A DNA stretch of 64,000 bases, from the NCBI GenBank assembly GCA_017858095.1, contig JAFMCB010000001.1, positions 160,723-224,722 on the forward strand. Reading direction: 5' to 3'. This DNA comes from Methylophilaceae bacterium. GTDB taxonomy: Bacteria > Pseudomonadota > Gammaproteobacteria > Burkholderiales > Methylophilaceae. Made by a program: the position numbers and the translations under genes. Below, piece after piece: positions 35,284 through 45,000 of the stretch; the stretch's first letter is position 1; the number at the start of each line of letters is the position of its first letter. A model generated the notes under the pieces. The model made no database searches. It was not told the origin of the DNA and saw only the letters and a list, made by a program, of their open reading frames with translations.

Positions 35284-36482
35284 GAAAAATTGATTCCCAT
35301 CGCTTCTCTTACTTCTCGCATTGTATCTCGCGCTACTTTTCTTGCTTTTTCACAACCTTCAGCAACGACACTTTTGACGAGATCTGGACTTTCAATATAG
35401 TGGTTAGCTTTTTCTTGCATAGGTTTGAGTTCTTTTTGTATTGCTTCGATAACAGGTTGCTTGCATTCAATGCAACCAATTTCTGCAGCTTTGCATCCCT
35501 GCTGCACCCAATCTTGGGTTTTTTCATCTGAATAGACTTGATGTATTTGCCAAACAGGGCAATTTTTTGGGTCGCCAGGGTCATTTCTTCGAACTCTTGC
35601 TGGATCAGTTGGCATAGTTCTTATTTTTTTTTCAACTGACTCGGGAGGCTCTCTTAGTGAAATCGTATTATTATAAGATTTGGACATTTTTTGACCATCT
35701 AAGCCTACCATTTTTGAAGCAGGTGTTAATTTATATTCCGGCTCAAGTAAAATCATTTTTCCTCCTCCCTCCAGAAAACCTAACAACCTCTCTTTGTCGC
35801 CCAAACTTAAGTTTTGCTGTTCCTCAATCAAAGATTGCGCTGCCTCAAGGGCTTGTTCATCACCCTCCTCTTGGTAAGCTGTTCGTAGTTCACGGTACAA
35901 TTGTCCACGCTTTGAACCTAACTTTTTTATTGCTTCTTCAGCTTTTTCTTCAAAACCAGTTTCTTTTCCATAAAGATGATTGAATCGTCTTGCTACCTCT
36001 CGGGTAAACTCAATATGTGGAACTTGATCTTCGCCAACGGGCACTTGTGTTGCTTTGTATATTAAAATATCCGCACTTTGTAATAAGGGGTATCCCAAAA
36101 AACCGTAGGTAGAAAGGTCTTTAGATGATAGTTTTTCTTGTTGATCTTTGTAAGTTGGCACTCTTTCTAGCCATCCAAGCGGTGTAATCATGGACAGTAA
36201 GGTGTGAAGTTCAGCGTGTTCTGGTACTTTTGATTGCACAAAGATCGTAGCTAGTGAAGGGTCAATTCCTGCCGCCAACCAATCAATTACCATATCCCAA
36301 ACATTTTTTTCAATGATCCCAGGATCATCATAGTGTGTAGTAAGCGCATGCCAGTCAGCAACAAAAAAAAGGCATTCGGATTCGTGTTGTAAATTAACCC
36401 AATTCTTGAGCACGCCATTGTAATGCCCAAGATGCAAGCCTCCAGTTGGCCGCATACCTGAGACTACTCTATCGATTGCCAT
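35280..36482 (-). CDS. trpS: Tryptophan-tRNA ligase (long betaproteobacterial form)
   Basis: TrpS charges tRNA-Trp. The 400-residue protein has the class I signatures in GMRPTGGLHLGHYNGVL (HIGH-like) and GQKMSKSYNN (KMSKS). Between the tryptophan-binding core (PVGEDQVPHIEFTREVARRFN) and KMSKS is an insertion of about 60 residues rich in Glu and Lys, typical of the longer betaproteobacterial TrpRS compared with the 334-residue E. coli enzyme. Cysteines in GCKAAEIGCIECK lie near the C-terminal domain. It starts 18 bases after the S2P protease gene. Confidence 0.95.
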   Translation of the reverse strand: MAIDRVVSGMRPTGGLHLGHYNGVLKNWVNLQHESECLFFVADWHALTTHYDDPGIIEKNVWDMVIDWLAAGIDPSLATIFVQSKVPEHAELHTLLSMITPLGWLERVPTYKDQQEKLSSKDLSTYGFLGYPLLQSADILIYKATQVPVGEDQVPHIEFTREVARRFNHLYGKETGFEEKAEEAIKKLGSKRGQLYRELRTAYQEEGDEQALEAAQSLIEEQQNLSLGDKERLLGFLEGGGKMILLEPEYKLTPASKMVGLDGQKMSKSYNNTISLREPPESVEKKIRTMPTDPARVRRNDPGDPKNCPVWQIHQVYSDEKTQDWVQQGCKAAEIGCIECKQPVIEAIQKELKPMQEKANHYIESPDLVKSVVAEGCEKARKVARDTMREVREAMGINFS

Positions 36483-36500
36483 AAAAATCCTATAAAAATT

Positions 36501-37139
36501 TTATCCAAATATCCCAAAAATAATACTTTGACTAAACATTACTAGAGGCATCAATATTTGCCCTAATAATCCAGTTATTAATAAAAAAATTAATATAAAA
36601 AAACCATATCTTTCGAGTCCTGCAATGTAGCTTGACCATGGATATGGCAATACACTAACTGCTATCCTACCACCATCGAGCGGAGGAATAGGAAGAAGAT
36701 TTAATACCATTAAAACAATATTTATTTGTATGCCTGCCAAGCACATAACTCGCATAAAAAGTTCAGCATCGTCTGGGAAAAGATTTATTCTGGCTAATAA
36801 GATGGTCCAAAAAATTGCCATAAAAAAATTTGCTGCAGGACCTGCTAAAGCAACCCAAAACATATCTTTTTTAGGATTATTAAGATTTGAAAAATTTACT
36901 GGGACCGGTTTTGCCCATCCAAAAAGAATCCCACCAAGCATTAGTGTTAAAGCAGGAAAAATAATTGTGCCTAAAGGATCAATGTGTCGAATTGGATTTA
37001 AAGAAATACGATTCATGTAATGTGCCGTCATATCGCCAAAATACCGCGCAACATAACCATGGGCTGCTTCATGAACAGTGATGGCAAAAAGAATTGGGAG
37101 AGCGTAAGCGGAAATTTTTTGAACAATTGAAAGTTCCAT
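36501..37139 (-). CDS. Site-2 protease (M50) family membrane protein
   Basis: This 212-residue inner-membrane metalloprotease homologue has four to five helices. The zinc-binding HEAAH is at 23-27 and the third ligand lies in NLLPIPPLDGGR (Asp about 155). It is a compact form with no PDZ domain, commonly found next to trpS in betaproteobacteria. Its substrate is unknown. It lies between the PHP phosphatase gene (41-base gap) and trpS. Confidence 0.92.
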   Translation of the reverse strand: MELSIVQKISAYALPILFAITVHEAAHGYVARYFGDMTAHYMNRISLNPIRHIDPLGTIIFPALTLMLGGILFGWAKPVPVNFSNLNNPKKDMFWVALAGPAANFFMAIFWTILLARINLFPDDAELFMRVMCLAGIQINIVLMVLNLLPIPPLDGGRIAVSVLPYPWSSYIAGLERYGFFILIFLLITGLLGQILMPLVMFSQSIIFGIFG

Positions 37140-37180
37140 TGATTACATTCTATGCTAAATACAATTTTAAAAAAAGTGAT

Positions 37181-38038
37181 TTACTGAATGCTTTCATGCA
37201 ATTCATGCCAGTTATGCCAAACAGGGATACAGTCACTTGGCAATGGTCGATTTTGTCCCATTTCGCGAAATGAAATTCCAGGACCATGAAAATCTGAACC
37301 ACAAGAAGCAAGTAATCCAAATTCATTAGCAAGATTGGTAAAATATTTTGATTGCGATAAGTCTTGGCTGCCAGAAATAATTTCAACACCCGTGCCTCCG
37401 CATTCCTGAAATTCAGCAAATAAACTTGGGTAAAGTTTTGTGCCCATATCGTATCTTCCTGGATGTGCAATTACAGCAACACCTCCCGCATCATTAATCC
37501 ACTTAACTGCATCTTTAAGTTGTGCCCACTCGTGCTCAACATAGCCAGGTTTGCCTTGGGTTAAATATTTTTTAAATACTGATTTGATATCTTTTGCGAA
37601 GCCTCTTTCAACAATGTAACGGGCAAAGTGAATGCGTCCAAGGGTGCCTGCTTGCGCATAGTTTTTTGCACCATCAAAGGCATTATCAATCCCGGCTAAA
37701 CCTAGACCATGTGCCATTTTTTTCGCACGCTCATTTCTTCCGCTTCGAATCAGGGATAAATTTTTATCAAGATTCTTGTCGTTACTATCAAAATGAAGGC
37801 CAACAATATGAATGGTTCTTTTCCTCCATGTTACAGATATCTCGACACCATTCACAAAAATCATATTTAGTCGTTGCGCCTCTTTTTTTGCTTCAACTAA
37901 TCCAGCAATATCATCATGGTCTGTCAAAGCTAGAACTTTGACTTTTTTTGTATGGGCGTGATTAACTAATTCAGTAGGACTTAAAATTCCATCAGATATA
38001 GTAGAATGGCTGTGAAGATCAATTACGATATTATTCAT
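37181..38038 (-). CDS. PHP-domain phosphatase/5'-3' exoribonuclease (RNase AM/YciV-like)
   Basis: This is a cytoplasmic PHP-fold metal hydrolase. Members related to E. coli RNase AM (YciV) hydrolyse nucleoside 3',5'-bisphosphates and trim the 5' ends of rRNA. The 285 residues have the PHP motifs DLHSHSTISDG (residues 7-17), ALTDHDDIAGL, NGVEISV, AHPGRY and SCGSDFHGPG. It is divergently transcribed from yciB and probably leads the operon with the S2P protease, trpS, scpAB and rluB. Confidence 0.9.
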   Translation of the reverse strand: MNNIVIDLHSHSTISDGILSPTELVNHAHTKKVKVLALTDHDDIAGLVEAKKEAQRLNMIFVNGVEISVTWRKRTIHIVGLHFDSNDKNLDKNLSLIRSGRNERAKKMAHGLGLAGIDNAFDGAKNYAQAGTLGRIHFARYIVERGFAKDIKSVFKKYLTQGKPGYVEHEWAQLKDAVKWINDAGGVAVIAHPGRYDMGTKLYPSLFAEFQECGGTGVEIISGSQDLSQSKYFTNLANEFGLLASCGSDFHGPGISFREMGQNRPLPSDCIPVWHNWHELHESIQ

Positions 38039-38091
38039 AAGCGGTAATTCGATTATATGTTTTTTTTATTTTTATTCATAGGTTAACTACT

Positions 38092-38622
38092 TTGAAATTT
38101 TTTTACGATTTATTGCCAGTCATCCTCTTTTTTGTCGCGTATAAAATATATGACATTTTTATTGCGACAGCTGTAGCCATTATTGCAACTCTGCTGCAGA
38201 TTGTCTTCATGTATTTTAAAAAAGGCAGTGTTGATAAAATGTTACTGTTTAATGGAGCTATGATTACTGTGCTGGGTGGATTAACAATCTTACTCCAAGA
38301 TAAAGCTTTTATTATGTGGAAGCCGTCCGTTATCTATTGGGCTTTTGCAATCATTTTATTTGGGTCCAATCATTTTTTAGGTAAGAATCTAATTAAATTG
38401 GCAATGGGTACTCAACTTCAATTAAAAGATTGGCTATGGTCAAGACTGAATTTTTTCAGCAGTCTTTTCTTTATTTTCTTAGGTTTTATCAATCTCTATG
38501 TGGCGTATAACTTTTCTGAGAATACTTGGGTGAATTTTAAGCTTTTTGGCTTAACAGCATTATTATTTTTATTTTTTATTTTTCTTGCCCTTTATGTTTC
38601 TAAGGCAAATAAGGAAAGGTAA
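38092..38622 (+). CDS. yciB: Inner-membrane protein YciB (septation protein A)
   Basis: YciB is a five-helix inner-membrane protein linked to cell-envelope synthesis and septation (also called IspZ). The 176 residues start KFFYDLLPVILFFVAYK, a strong family signature, with FIMWKPSVIYWAFAI and WSRLNFFSSLFF later. Translation appears to start at a TTG at 38092. It is followed directly by yciI, overlapping by one base. Confidence 0.93.
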   Translation: MKFFYDLLPVILFFVAYKIYDIFIATAVAIIATLLQIVFMYFKKGSVDKMLLFNGAMITVLGGLTILLQDKAFIMWKPSVIYWAFAIILFGSNHFLGKNLIKLAMGTQLQLKDWLWSRLNFFSSLFFIFLGFINLYVAYNFSENTWVNFKLFGLTALLFLFFIFLALYVSKANKER

Positions 38623-38921
38623 TGTGGTACGTTTTTAATGCCAAAGATGTAGAAAATAGCTTAGAAAAAAGATTGCAATTTCGGCCTTTGCATTTAGCTC
38701 GACTGATGATTTTAATTGAACAGGGACGATTATTAATTGCTGGTGCATATCCTGCAATTGATAGTATTGATCCAGGTCCTGCAGGATTTTTTGGTAGCCT
38801 CATCATTGCCGAATTTGAGGATTTGGAAGCTGCAAAAAAATGGGCTGACGAAGAACCCTTTTTAATTCATGGTATCTATCAATCAATTGATGTTAAGCCA
38901 TTTAGAAAAAGCCTTCCATAA
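38622..38921 (+). CDS. yciI: YciI-family protein
   Basis: This 99-residue cytoplasmic dimeric alpha-beta barrel protein belongs to the YciI family, whose function is not firmly established. Members have a conserved histidine-aspartate pair, seen here in RPLHLARLMIL and KWADEEPFLIHGIYQSIDVKPF. It is sandwiched between yciB and bolA with one-base overlaps on each side, matching the common yciB-yciI(-bolA) order. Confidence 0.92.
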   Translation: MWYVFNAKDVENSLEKRLQFRPLHLARLMILIEQGRLLIAGAYPAIDSIDPGPAGFFGSLIIAEFEDLEAAKKWADEEPFLIHGIYQSIDVKPFRKSLP

Positions 38922-39175
38922 TGATAAAAAAATTAATTGAAGAAAGACTATTAACTCTTGCTCCGATTGAGCTAACGGTAACCGATCAAAGTCATCTCCA
39001 TCAAGGGCATGCTGGTAATAATGGTGGGGGGCATTTTACTGTTGCTATTTCGAGCAATGAATTTACTGGCAAATCACTTATGGAAAGACACCGTATGGTT
39101 TACCAATTAATGCATGATTTAATACCAGAAAAAATTCATGCATTGAGTATTAAGGCCATTTCACCGGATGATTAA
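38921..39175 (+). CDS. bolA: BolA-family protein
   Basis: BolA-type proteins bind monothiol glutaredoxins through an Fe-S cluster and influence iron homeostasis and cell shape. The 84 residues contain the conserved DQSHLHQGHAGNNGGGHFTVAI segment (beginning DQSHLHQGHAG), with the histidine that can bind iron, and ERHRMVYQLMHDLIPEKIHALSI at the C-terminus. It overlaps the parvulin gene by 8 bases. The iron-regulated feoAB genes follow shortly. Confidence 0.92.
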   Translation: MIKKLIEERLLTLAPIELTVTDQSHLHQGHAGNNGGGHFTVAISSNEFTGKSLMERHRMVYQLMHDLIPEKIHALSIKAISPDD

Positions 39176-39944
39176 ATTAAAATACATTGCCTTTTTTTTC
39201 ATGATTTTATCACCACTCAGTTTCGCCGATGTAGCTGAGGTAAATGGTGAAAAAATAGAGCAACGTTTTGTTGATTTCATTAAAGATGAAGTAAAAAAAC
39301 AAGGCAGAAGTGTTACAGATGAAATGGAAGAAAACATCATTGATCGCTTAATCGATTTAAAAGTAATTAATCAAGCAGCCAAAAAAAGTGGTTTACTCGA
39401 TGAGCCTGAAATTCTTACGCAAGCGCAATTATCGACCCAAGAATTAATATATACCCTCTATCTCCAAAGATATATCATTGCTCATCCTGTGAATAGTGAT
39501 GATTTAAAAAGTGAATATGCAATCTTTAAAGAAAAATTTAATGCACAAGAATTTAAAGCCAGACATATTTTACTAACAACAAAAAAAGATGCCGCGAATA
39601 TTATTACGCAACTTGACCAAGGTGATAATTTTTCTGATTTAGCAAAAGAATTCTCCAAAGATGAATCCACTAAATCAAATGGAGGCGATCTGGGTTGGTT
39701 TGAGCAAAGAGATATGCTTGAGGTGATTTACCAAGAAGTGGCAAAATTAAAAAAAAATAACTACACCAAAAAACCTATTCAAACACAATTTGGATGGCAT
39801 ATTATTAAGCTTGAAGATATTAGGCAGGCTCCCTTGCCCTCCTTTGAAGAAAAAGAGTCTGAATTAAAAACAGCTTTGCAAAAAGCCAAATTAAAGCAAC
39901 ATTTGGATGAATTACGCAATCTTGCAAAGGTGAAATTCAAATAA
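39168..39944 (+). CDS. Periplasmic parvulin-type peptidyl-prolyl isomerase
   Basis: This 258-residue exported chaperone has a signal peptide (KYIAFFFMILSPLSFA) and a SurA/PrsA-like N-terminal helical region. A parvulin domain follows (about 115-215), with ARHILLTTKKDAANII, FSDLAKEFSKDE and GGDLGWFEQRDML, and the terminal GWHIIKLED. Such proteins assist folding of outer-membrane proteins. It overlaps bolA and ends 67 bases before feoA, so feoAB appears to have a separate promoter. Confidence 0.92.
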   Translation: MIKLKYIAFFFMILSPLSFADVAEVNGEKIEQRFVDFIKDEVKKQGRSVTDEMEENIIDRLIDLKVINQAAKKSGLLDEPEILTQAQLSTQELIYTLYLQRYIIAHPVNSDDLKSEYAIFKEKFNAQEFKARHILLTTKKDAANIITQLDQGDNFSDLAKEFSKDESTKSNGGDLGWFEQRDMLEVIYQEVAKLKKNNYTKKPIQTQFGWHIIKLEDIRQAPLPSFEEKESELKTALQKAKLKQHLDELRNLAKVKFK

Positions 39945-39953
39945 AAAAAATAA

Positions 39954-39982
39954 TTGAAGAAAGAAATCATTTCACTTATAAT
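39954..39982 (+). promoter_or_regulatory. Sigma-70-type promoter for feoAB
   Basis: TTGAAG (39954-39959) and a perfect TATAAT (39977-39982) are separated by 17 bases. This is the clearest promoter in the window. The adjoining Fur box begins at 39983, immediately after the -10, so bound Fur would block it. Confidence 0.75.
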
Positions 39983-39997
39983 TGAGAATGATTCTCA
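39983..39997 (+). promoter_or_regulatory. Fur box upstream of feoA
   Basis: A perfect 7-1-7 inverted repeat, TGAGAATGATTCTCA, matches the core of the Fur operator and abuts the promoter -10, 14 bases before the feoA ATG. It predicts iron-dependent repression of feoAB by Fur-Fe2+. Confidence 0.88.
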
Positions 39998-40011
39998 TTT
40001 AAAAAATTATC

Positions 40012-40251
40012 ATGACATTAAAACAGTTATTAGTCGGACAATCAGGTGTTATCAAAACCTTAACAAACAATACGCAATTTAATGATCGCTTGAAAGCGTT
40101 AGGGGTTAAAAAAGATAATATCGTAGAAATTATTAGGCAAGCTAAATTTGATGGCCCATTTCATCTAAAAATTGGCACAACTGAGTTTATGCTTCGCTCC
40201 GACATTGCTGCACAAATTGACATCGAAATCATTACTCCAAAAGCAGCATGA
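40012..40251 (+). CDS. feoA: Ferrous iron transport protein A
   Basis: FeoA is a small cytoplasmic SH3-like protein required for FeoB-mediated Fe2+ import. The 79 residues follow the family pattern, with NDRLKALGVKKDNIVEII in the N-terminal half and FHLKIGTTEFMLRSDIAAQI at the end. It starts 15 bases after a Fur box and overlaps the feoB ATG by 4 bases. No feoC follows feoB. Confidence 0.94.
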   Translation: MTLKQLLVGQSGVIKTLTNNTQFNDRLKALGVKKDNIVEIIRQAKFDGPFHLKIGTTEFMLRSDIAAQIDIEIITPKAA

Positions 40252-41981
40252 AAAGAGTCGCATTAATTGGCATGCCGAATACCGGCAAGTCAACTCTTTT
40301 TAATAGAATAAGTGGCGCTTCAGTCAAAGTTGGTAATTGGCCAGGTGTCACCGTTGACCTTCACTCAGTTAAAACTATCCTTAATGGTGAGCTCGTTGAA
40401 TTAATTGATTTGCCAGGAATTTATGATCTAAAGGGTTACAGTGAAGATGAAATTGTCGTTCAAGATTTCTTAAAAAATAATCAAATTGATCAAATTTTTT
40501 ATATTCTCAATAGTACACAAATTGATCGGCAAATAGAGTTAGCAATGGATCTAAAGAAAATGAATCCATCAATCAAAATTATTGCCAATATGATTGATGA
40601 AGCAAAAGCTTATGGAATTACATTTGACTTTGACAAACTGCAAGCTTTACTAGGTTGTCCTGTTATTCCAATTAGTGCAAAACATAATCAGGGGCTGGAC
40701 CAGTTAAATAAAAAAATTTCTTTGCGCAATGCATCCGATCCAAGCAAAAATGATTTGAAAAGAATAATCAATCAAACAGTTTTCTTTCCAAAAACACTTA
40801 ATAATAAAACAACCAAAAAGCTAGATGCAATTTTCTTAAATCCTGTTTTTGGTTTACCCATTTTTTTATTTGTTATCTTTACTGTATTTCAATTTGTTTT
40901 TACCGTGGGGCAGCCTCTGCAAGATTTAATGGCCAGTTTTTTCACTTACTTAGAGCAGACGTTTATCAATAACCTTTTGCTTAATATGAATGTCACTTTG
41001 AAAAGTTTTTTGATGGAGGGTCTTTATGCAGGAATTACCACTGTGGCAGCATTCATTCCTATTATTATATTATTTTTCTTTATCATGACGATTATTGAAG
41101 ATAGCGGTTACTTTTCCCGGGCCGCTTTCTTAATGGATAAAGTGATGGAAAAAATGGGGCTTGATGGGCGAGCCTTTGTCATGATGTTAATGGGTTTTGG
41201 TTGCAATGTTCCGGCACTAATGGGTACAAAAATAATGCGTACAAAAGAAATAAGGTTTTTAACAATGCTTGTTATTCCTTTTTCACTTTGCTCAGCCAGG
41301 TTACAAGTATTTCTTTTTATCATTTCAGCATTTTTTGCTGCCACGCAAGGTGCTATCGTTCTTTTTTGCTTGTACCTGTTAAGTTTTTTTTCCATTTTTA
41401 TTACCGCTGTTATTTTCAAAAATAAGTATCGTAGTCATGAACCATTAGTTTTGGAACTTCCCCCTTACAGATTCCCAACAACAAAACAAATTCTTATTCG
41501 TGGTTGGCAAGAGGTCAAACACTTCATTGATCGTGCAAGTAAATTTATTATTATTGGGGTGATTGCAATATGGGCATTGACCCATTTTCCTGAGGGGCTC
41601 GAGGTTGCCTCAGCAGATACCTATGCTGGCCAAATTGGAAACTTATTTGAACCTATTTTTAGTCCACTAGGCATTGAACAAATGCTGATCATTGCCCTCA
41701 TTTTTGGCTTTATTGCGAAAGAAATTCTAATTGGTGCCTTTGCAGTAATCTTTGGTCTAGAGGGTATTGCTTTATCTGCTCACCTTGGAGAAGTTTTTAA
41801 TGCTGGTCAAGCAATAAGTTTTATGATTTTTACCCTAATTTACACTCCCTGTTTGTCAACTATAGCTACTTTAAAAAATGAATCAAAAGATCGGCTGTTA
41901 ACATTTATTTCTATCACTTGGTCTTTAATGCTTGCATGGTTGCTAAGTTTTGCGTTTTATCAACTTTATTTAATTGTGTAA
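40248..41981 (+). CDS. feoB: Ferrous iron transporter FeoB, compact form
   Basis: FeoB is the membrane Fe2+ importer with an N-terminal G domain. The 577 residues show G1 GMPNTGKST (8-16), G3 DLPGIYD (54-60), G4 NMID (114-117) and G5 SAK (143-145). The first membrane helix begins near 200, so only about 40 residues separate the G domain from the membrane, where the classic form has a guanine-dissociation-inhibitor domain of roughly 80-100. The Gate motifs remain (CNVPALMGTKIM, IPFSLCSARLQVF, GFIAKEILIG, YTPCLSTIATLKNES). Total length is far below the 773 residues of E. coli FeoB. Confidence 0.95.
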   Translation: MKRVALIGMPNTGKSTLFNRISGASVKVGNWPGVTVDLHSVKTILNGELVELIDLPGIYDLKGYSEDEIVVQDFLKNNQIDQIFYILNSTQIDRQIELAMDLKKMNPSIKIIANMIDEAKAYGITFDFDKLQALLGCPVIPISAKHNQGLDQLNKKISLRNASDPSKNDLKRIINQTVFFPKTLNNKTTKKLDAIFLNPVFGLPIFLFVIFTVFQFVFTVGQPLQDLMASFFTYLEQTFINNLLLNMNVTLKSFLMEGLYAGITTVAAFIPIIILFFFIMTIIEDSGYFSRAAFLMDKVMEKMGLDGRAFVMMLMGFGCNVPALMGTKIMRTKEIRFLTMLVIPFSLCSARLQVFLFIISAFFAATQGAIVLFCLYLLSFFSIFITAVIFKNKYRSHEPLVLELPPYRFPTTKQILIRGWQEVKHFIDRASKFIIIGVIAIWALTHFPEGLEVASADTYAGQIGNLFEPIFSPLGIEQMLIIALIFGFIAKEILIGAFAVIFGLEGIALSAHLGEVFNAGQAISFMIFTLIYTPCLSTIATLKNESKDRLLTFISITWSLMLAWLLSFAFYQLYLIV

Positions 41982-41995
41982 ATTTTAAAATTCAT

Positions 41996-42025
41996 TCAAA
42001 ACTGTTGATAAAGACTGATAAAATC
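41996..42025 (+). promoter_or_regulatory. Putative promoter for purL
   Basis: TTCAAA (41996-42001) and TAAAAT (42020-42025) are 18 bases apart and lie 38 bases before the purL ATG, in the only sizeable gap between feoB and purL. Both hexamers deviate from consensus, so the call is tentative. No PurR-like palindrome was recognised. Confidence 0.3.
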
Positions 42026-42062
42026 TCTTAACCACAATCAATACATACCTTAAATTATTTAG

Positions 42063-45000
42063 ATGCAAAATAATACTATTTCAATCTTTTATGGAAATCA
42101 GGTTTTCTCTGAATTTAGAAAAAAAAATCTTTTAAATAAAGCAAAAAAAATTGGTTGTGACATTAGAGATTTCACTGCTTTCTACCTTCATTTAGTCGAG
42201 AGTAAGACGGCTTTGTCTATTAATGATCAAAGTCATCTCAACCAACTCCTCGATTACGGAGTTAAAAACAAAACTAAGCCTTATACACAAAAATTCTTTA
42301 TTGCGCCGCGTGTTGGCACAATTTCACCGTGGAGTTCAAGGGCTACAAATATTGCGCAACAATGTGATGTAAATATTTTAAGGTTAGAGCGCTGTGTTGC
42401 TATCACCTTTGATTTGACTGAAGAACTTTCCGCTAGCAAAAAAAATGAGTTAATCCAGATCTTTTTTGATCGAATGACGGAGTCTGTATTTTTTAATGAG
42501 ACAGACTTAAAGCAGTTATTTAGGCACGCAGACCCCAAATCATTAGAACAAATCAATATACTTGAGCATGGTGTTCAAGCTCTTGAGAAATTCAATCAAG
42601 ACAATGGGCTTGCACTTTCAGATGATGAAATAGCCTATTTATTCAATTATTATCGTGCAATTAATCGAAATGCTACGGATGCTGAGCTCATGATGTTTGC
42701 ACAAGCAAACTCTGAACATTGTCGCCATAAAATTTTTAATGCTTCATGGCAGATAGATGGGATCGTACAAAATAAATCATTATTTGAAATGATTAAAAAT
42801 ACCCATCAGTTAGCGCCACAAAAAACCATCGTTGCTTATTCAGATAATTCATCCATTATTGAAGGCCAGGTAATATCACGATTTTATCCTGATCAAACCG
42901 GTAATTATGCAGAGCACACAGAACTAACACATTACCTAATGAAGGTGGAAACGCATAATCATCCGACTGCTATTTCGCCTTTTGCTGGTGCAGCGACAGG
43001 ATCTGGTGGCGAAATTCGTGATGAAGGCGCAACAGGTCGCGGATCAAAACCCAAAGCTGGTCTTACAGGTTTTTCTGTATCAAATCTTAAAATACCAGGT
43101 TACCTGCAAACCTGGGAAAATAATGGTATTGGTAAACCTGCACGAATTGCCTCTGCACTTCAAATTATGATAGACGGCCCAATTGGGGCGGCTTCCTATA
43201 ATAATGAATTTGGTCGGCCAAATATTTTGGGTTATTTTAGAACGCTTGAAATTAAATATAATGAAAAATATTTCGGCTACCATAAACCCATTATGCTTGC
43301 GGGTGGGGTTGGTAATATAGCTGACCAACATACACATAAAAAATCTTTAGAAGAAAATGACCTTCTAATTCAATTAGGCGGGCCTGCAATGCTTATTGGG
43401 TTAGGTGGTGGTGCTGCATCTAGTATGCAAACGGGTGCAAACCTAGAGAATTTAGACTTTGATTCGGTTCAGCGTGGCAACCCTGAACTCCAACGAAGAG
43501 CTCAAGAAGTTATTGATCGCTGCTGGCAAATGGCGGATAAGAATCCTATCTTAAGCATTCACGATGTTGGTGCTGGTGGTTTATCAAATGCTTTTCCAGA
43601 ACTGGTTCATGATGGTGGTGTTGGAGCAATTTTCGAATTACGAGAAATTAACAATGAAGAGTTTGGAATGTCGCCCAAAGAGATTTGGTGTAATGAAGCT
43701 CAAGAACGCTATGTACTGGCTATTAAAAAAACAAATATAGATTTATTTGAGCAGATTTGTCAAAGAGAGCGTTGTCCCTATGCCGTTGTTGGTCGGGCCA
43801 CAAAAGAAAAAAAACTGGTGGTCACTGATAGCTTTTTTAAAAATGATGTCGTTAAAATGGATCTCGATATCTTGCTTGGCAAGCCTCCAAAAACAAAAAA
43901 AGAGATTTCGCTGCCAAAGAAAACAACCATTAATTTATCTTTAGAAGAAAAAAATTTAGCAGATCATGTTGAAAGAGTCCTGAGATTTCCTGCTGTCGCA
44001 AATAAAAGTTTTTTAATTACCATCGGTGATCGATCAGTCACTGGATTAATTTCCAGGGATCAATTTGTTGGGCCTTGGCAAGTTCCGGTTAGTGATGTCG
44101 CAATTACTAAATCAGACTTTATTTCAAATAAAGGCGAGGCCTTTTCCGTTGGAGAAAAAGCACCCTTGGCCATTATCAATGCAATAGCCTCAGCCAAGAT
44201 GGCTGTTGGTGAGGCAATTACTAACATTGTGGCGAGTCCAATTGATGATCTCTCACATATAAAATTATCGGCAAATTGGATGGCTGCCGCGGGTCAGAAT
44301 GAAAATGATTACGAGCTGTATGCTGCGGTAAGAAGTATTGGTATGGAATTATGTCCGGATCTGCAAGTAAGCATACCTGTAGGCAAAGATTCACTTTCAA
44401 TGCAGACAAAATGGAAAGAGGTGAATGATGATATTACAATATCGTCACCATTATCGTTAATAATTTCAGCCTTTGCAGAGTGTACAAATACTAGAAAAGT
44501 TTTAACTCCCCAACTTGAAAGAGATGCAAATACCAGTTTGCTGCTTATTGATTTAGGTCAAGCAAGAAATCGTATGGGCGGCTCAGCATTTCTTTTAACA
44601 CAAAATTTAGTTGGTCAAGAATGTCCAGATGTTGATAATGCACAAATATTGAAACAATTCTTTAAGGCTGTTCAGCAATTAAATGCTGATAACAAAATTT
44701 TAGCTTACCATGATCGCTCTGATGGTGGACTTATTACCACGCTATTGGAAATGGCATTTGCTGGTCATTGTGGGATCGAATTTAACCTAGAAAGGTGCGA
44801 AATTGATGATACAAATGCATTTTTATTTAATGAAGAATTGGGTGCTGTTATCCAAGTAAAAGATGAGGAAAGTGATGAAATAAAAAAAATCCTTGAACAG
44901 GATTATGAGTTAAATGTGTGCTTTGTAGGTAAACCCAAGCTTGATCATTCTATCAATATTAAGCATGGTGAAAATATGTTGTTTGCCTCAACTCGTCGAA

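Noticed and set aside
37150..37470. 106-codon minus frame overlapping the PHP phosphatase gene
   Set aside because: It shares the strand but not the frame with the PHP gene and covers its conserved motifs; it is a shadow.
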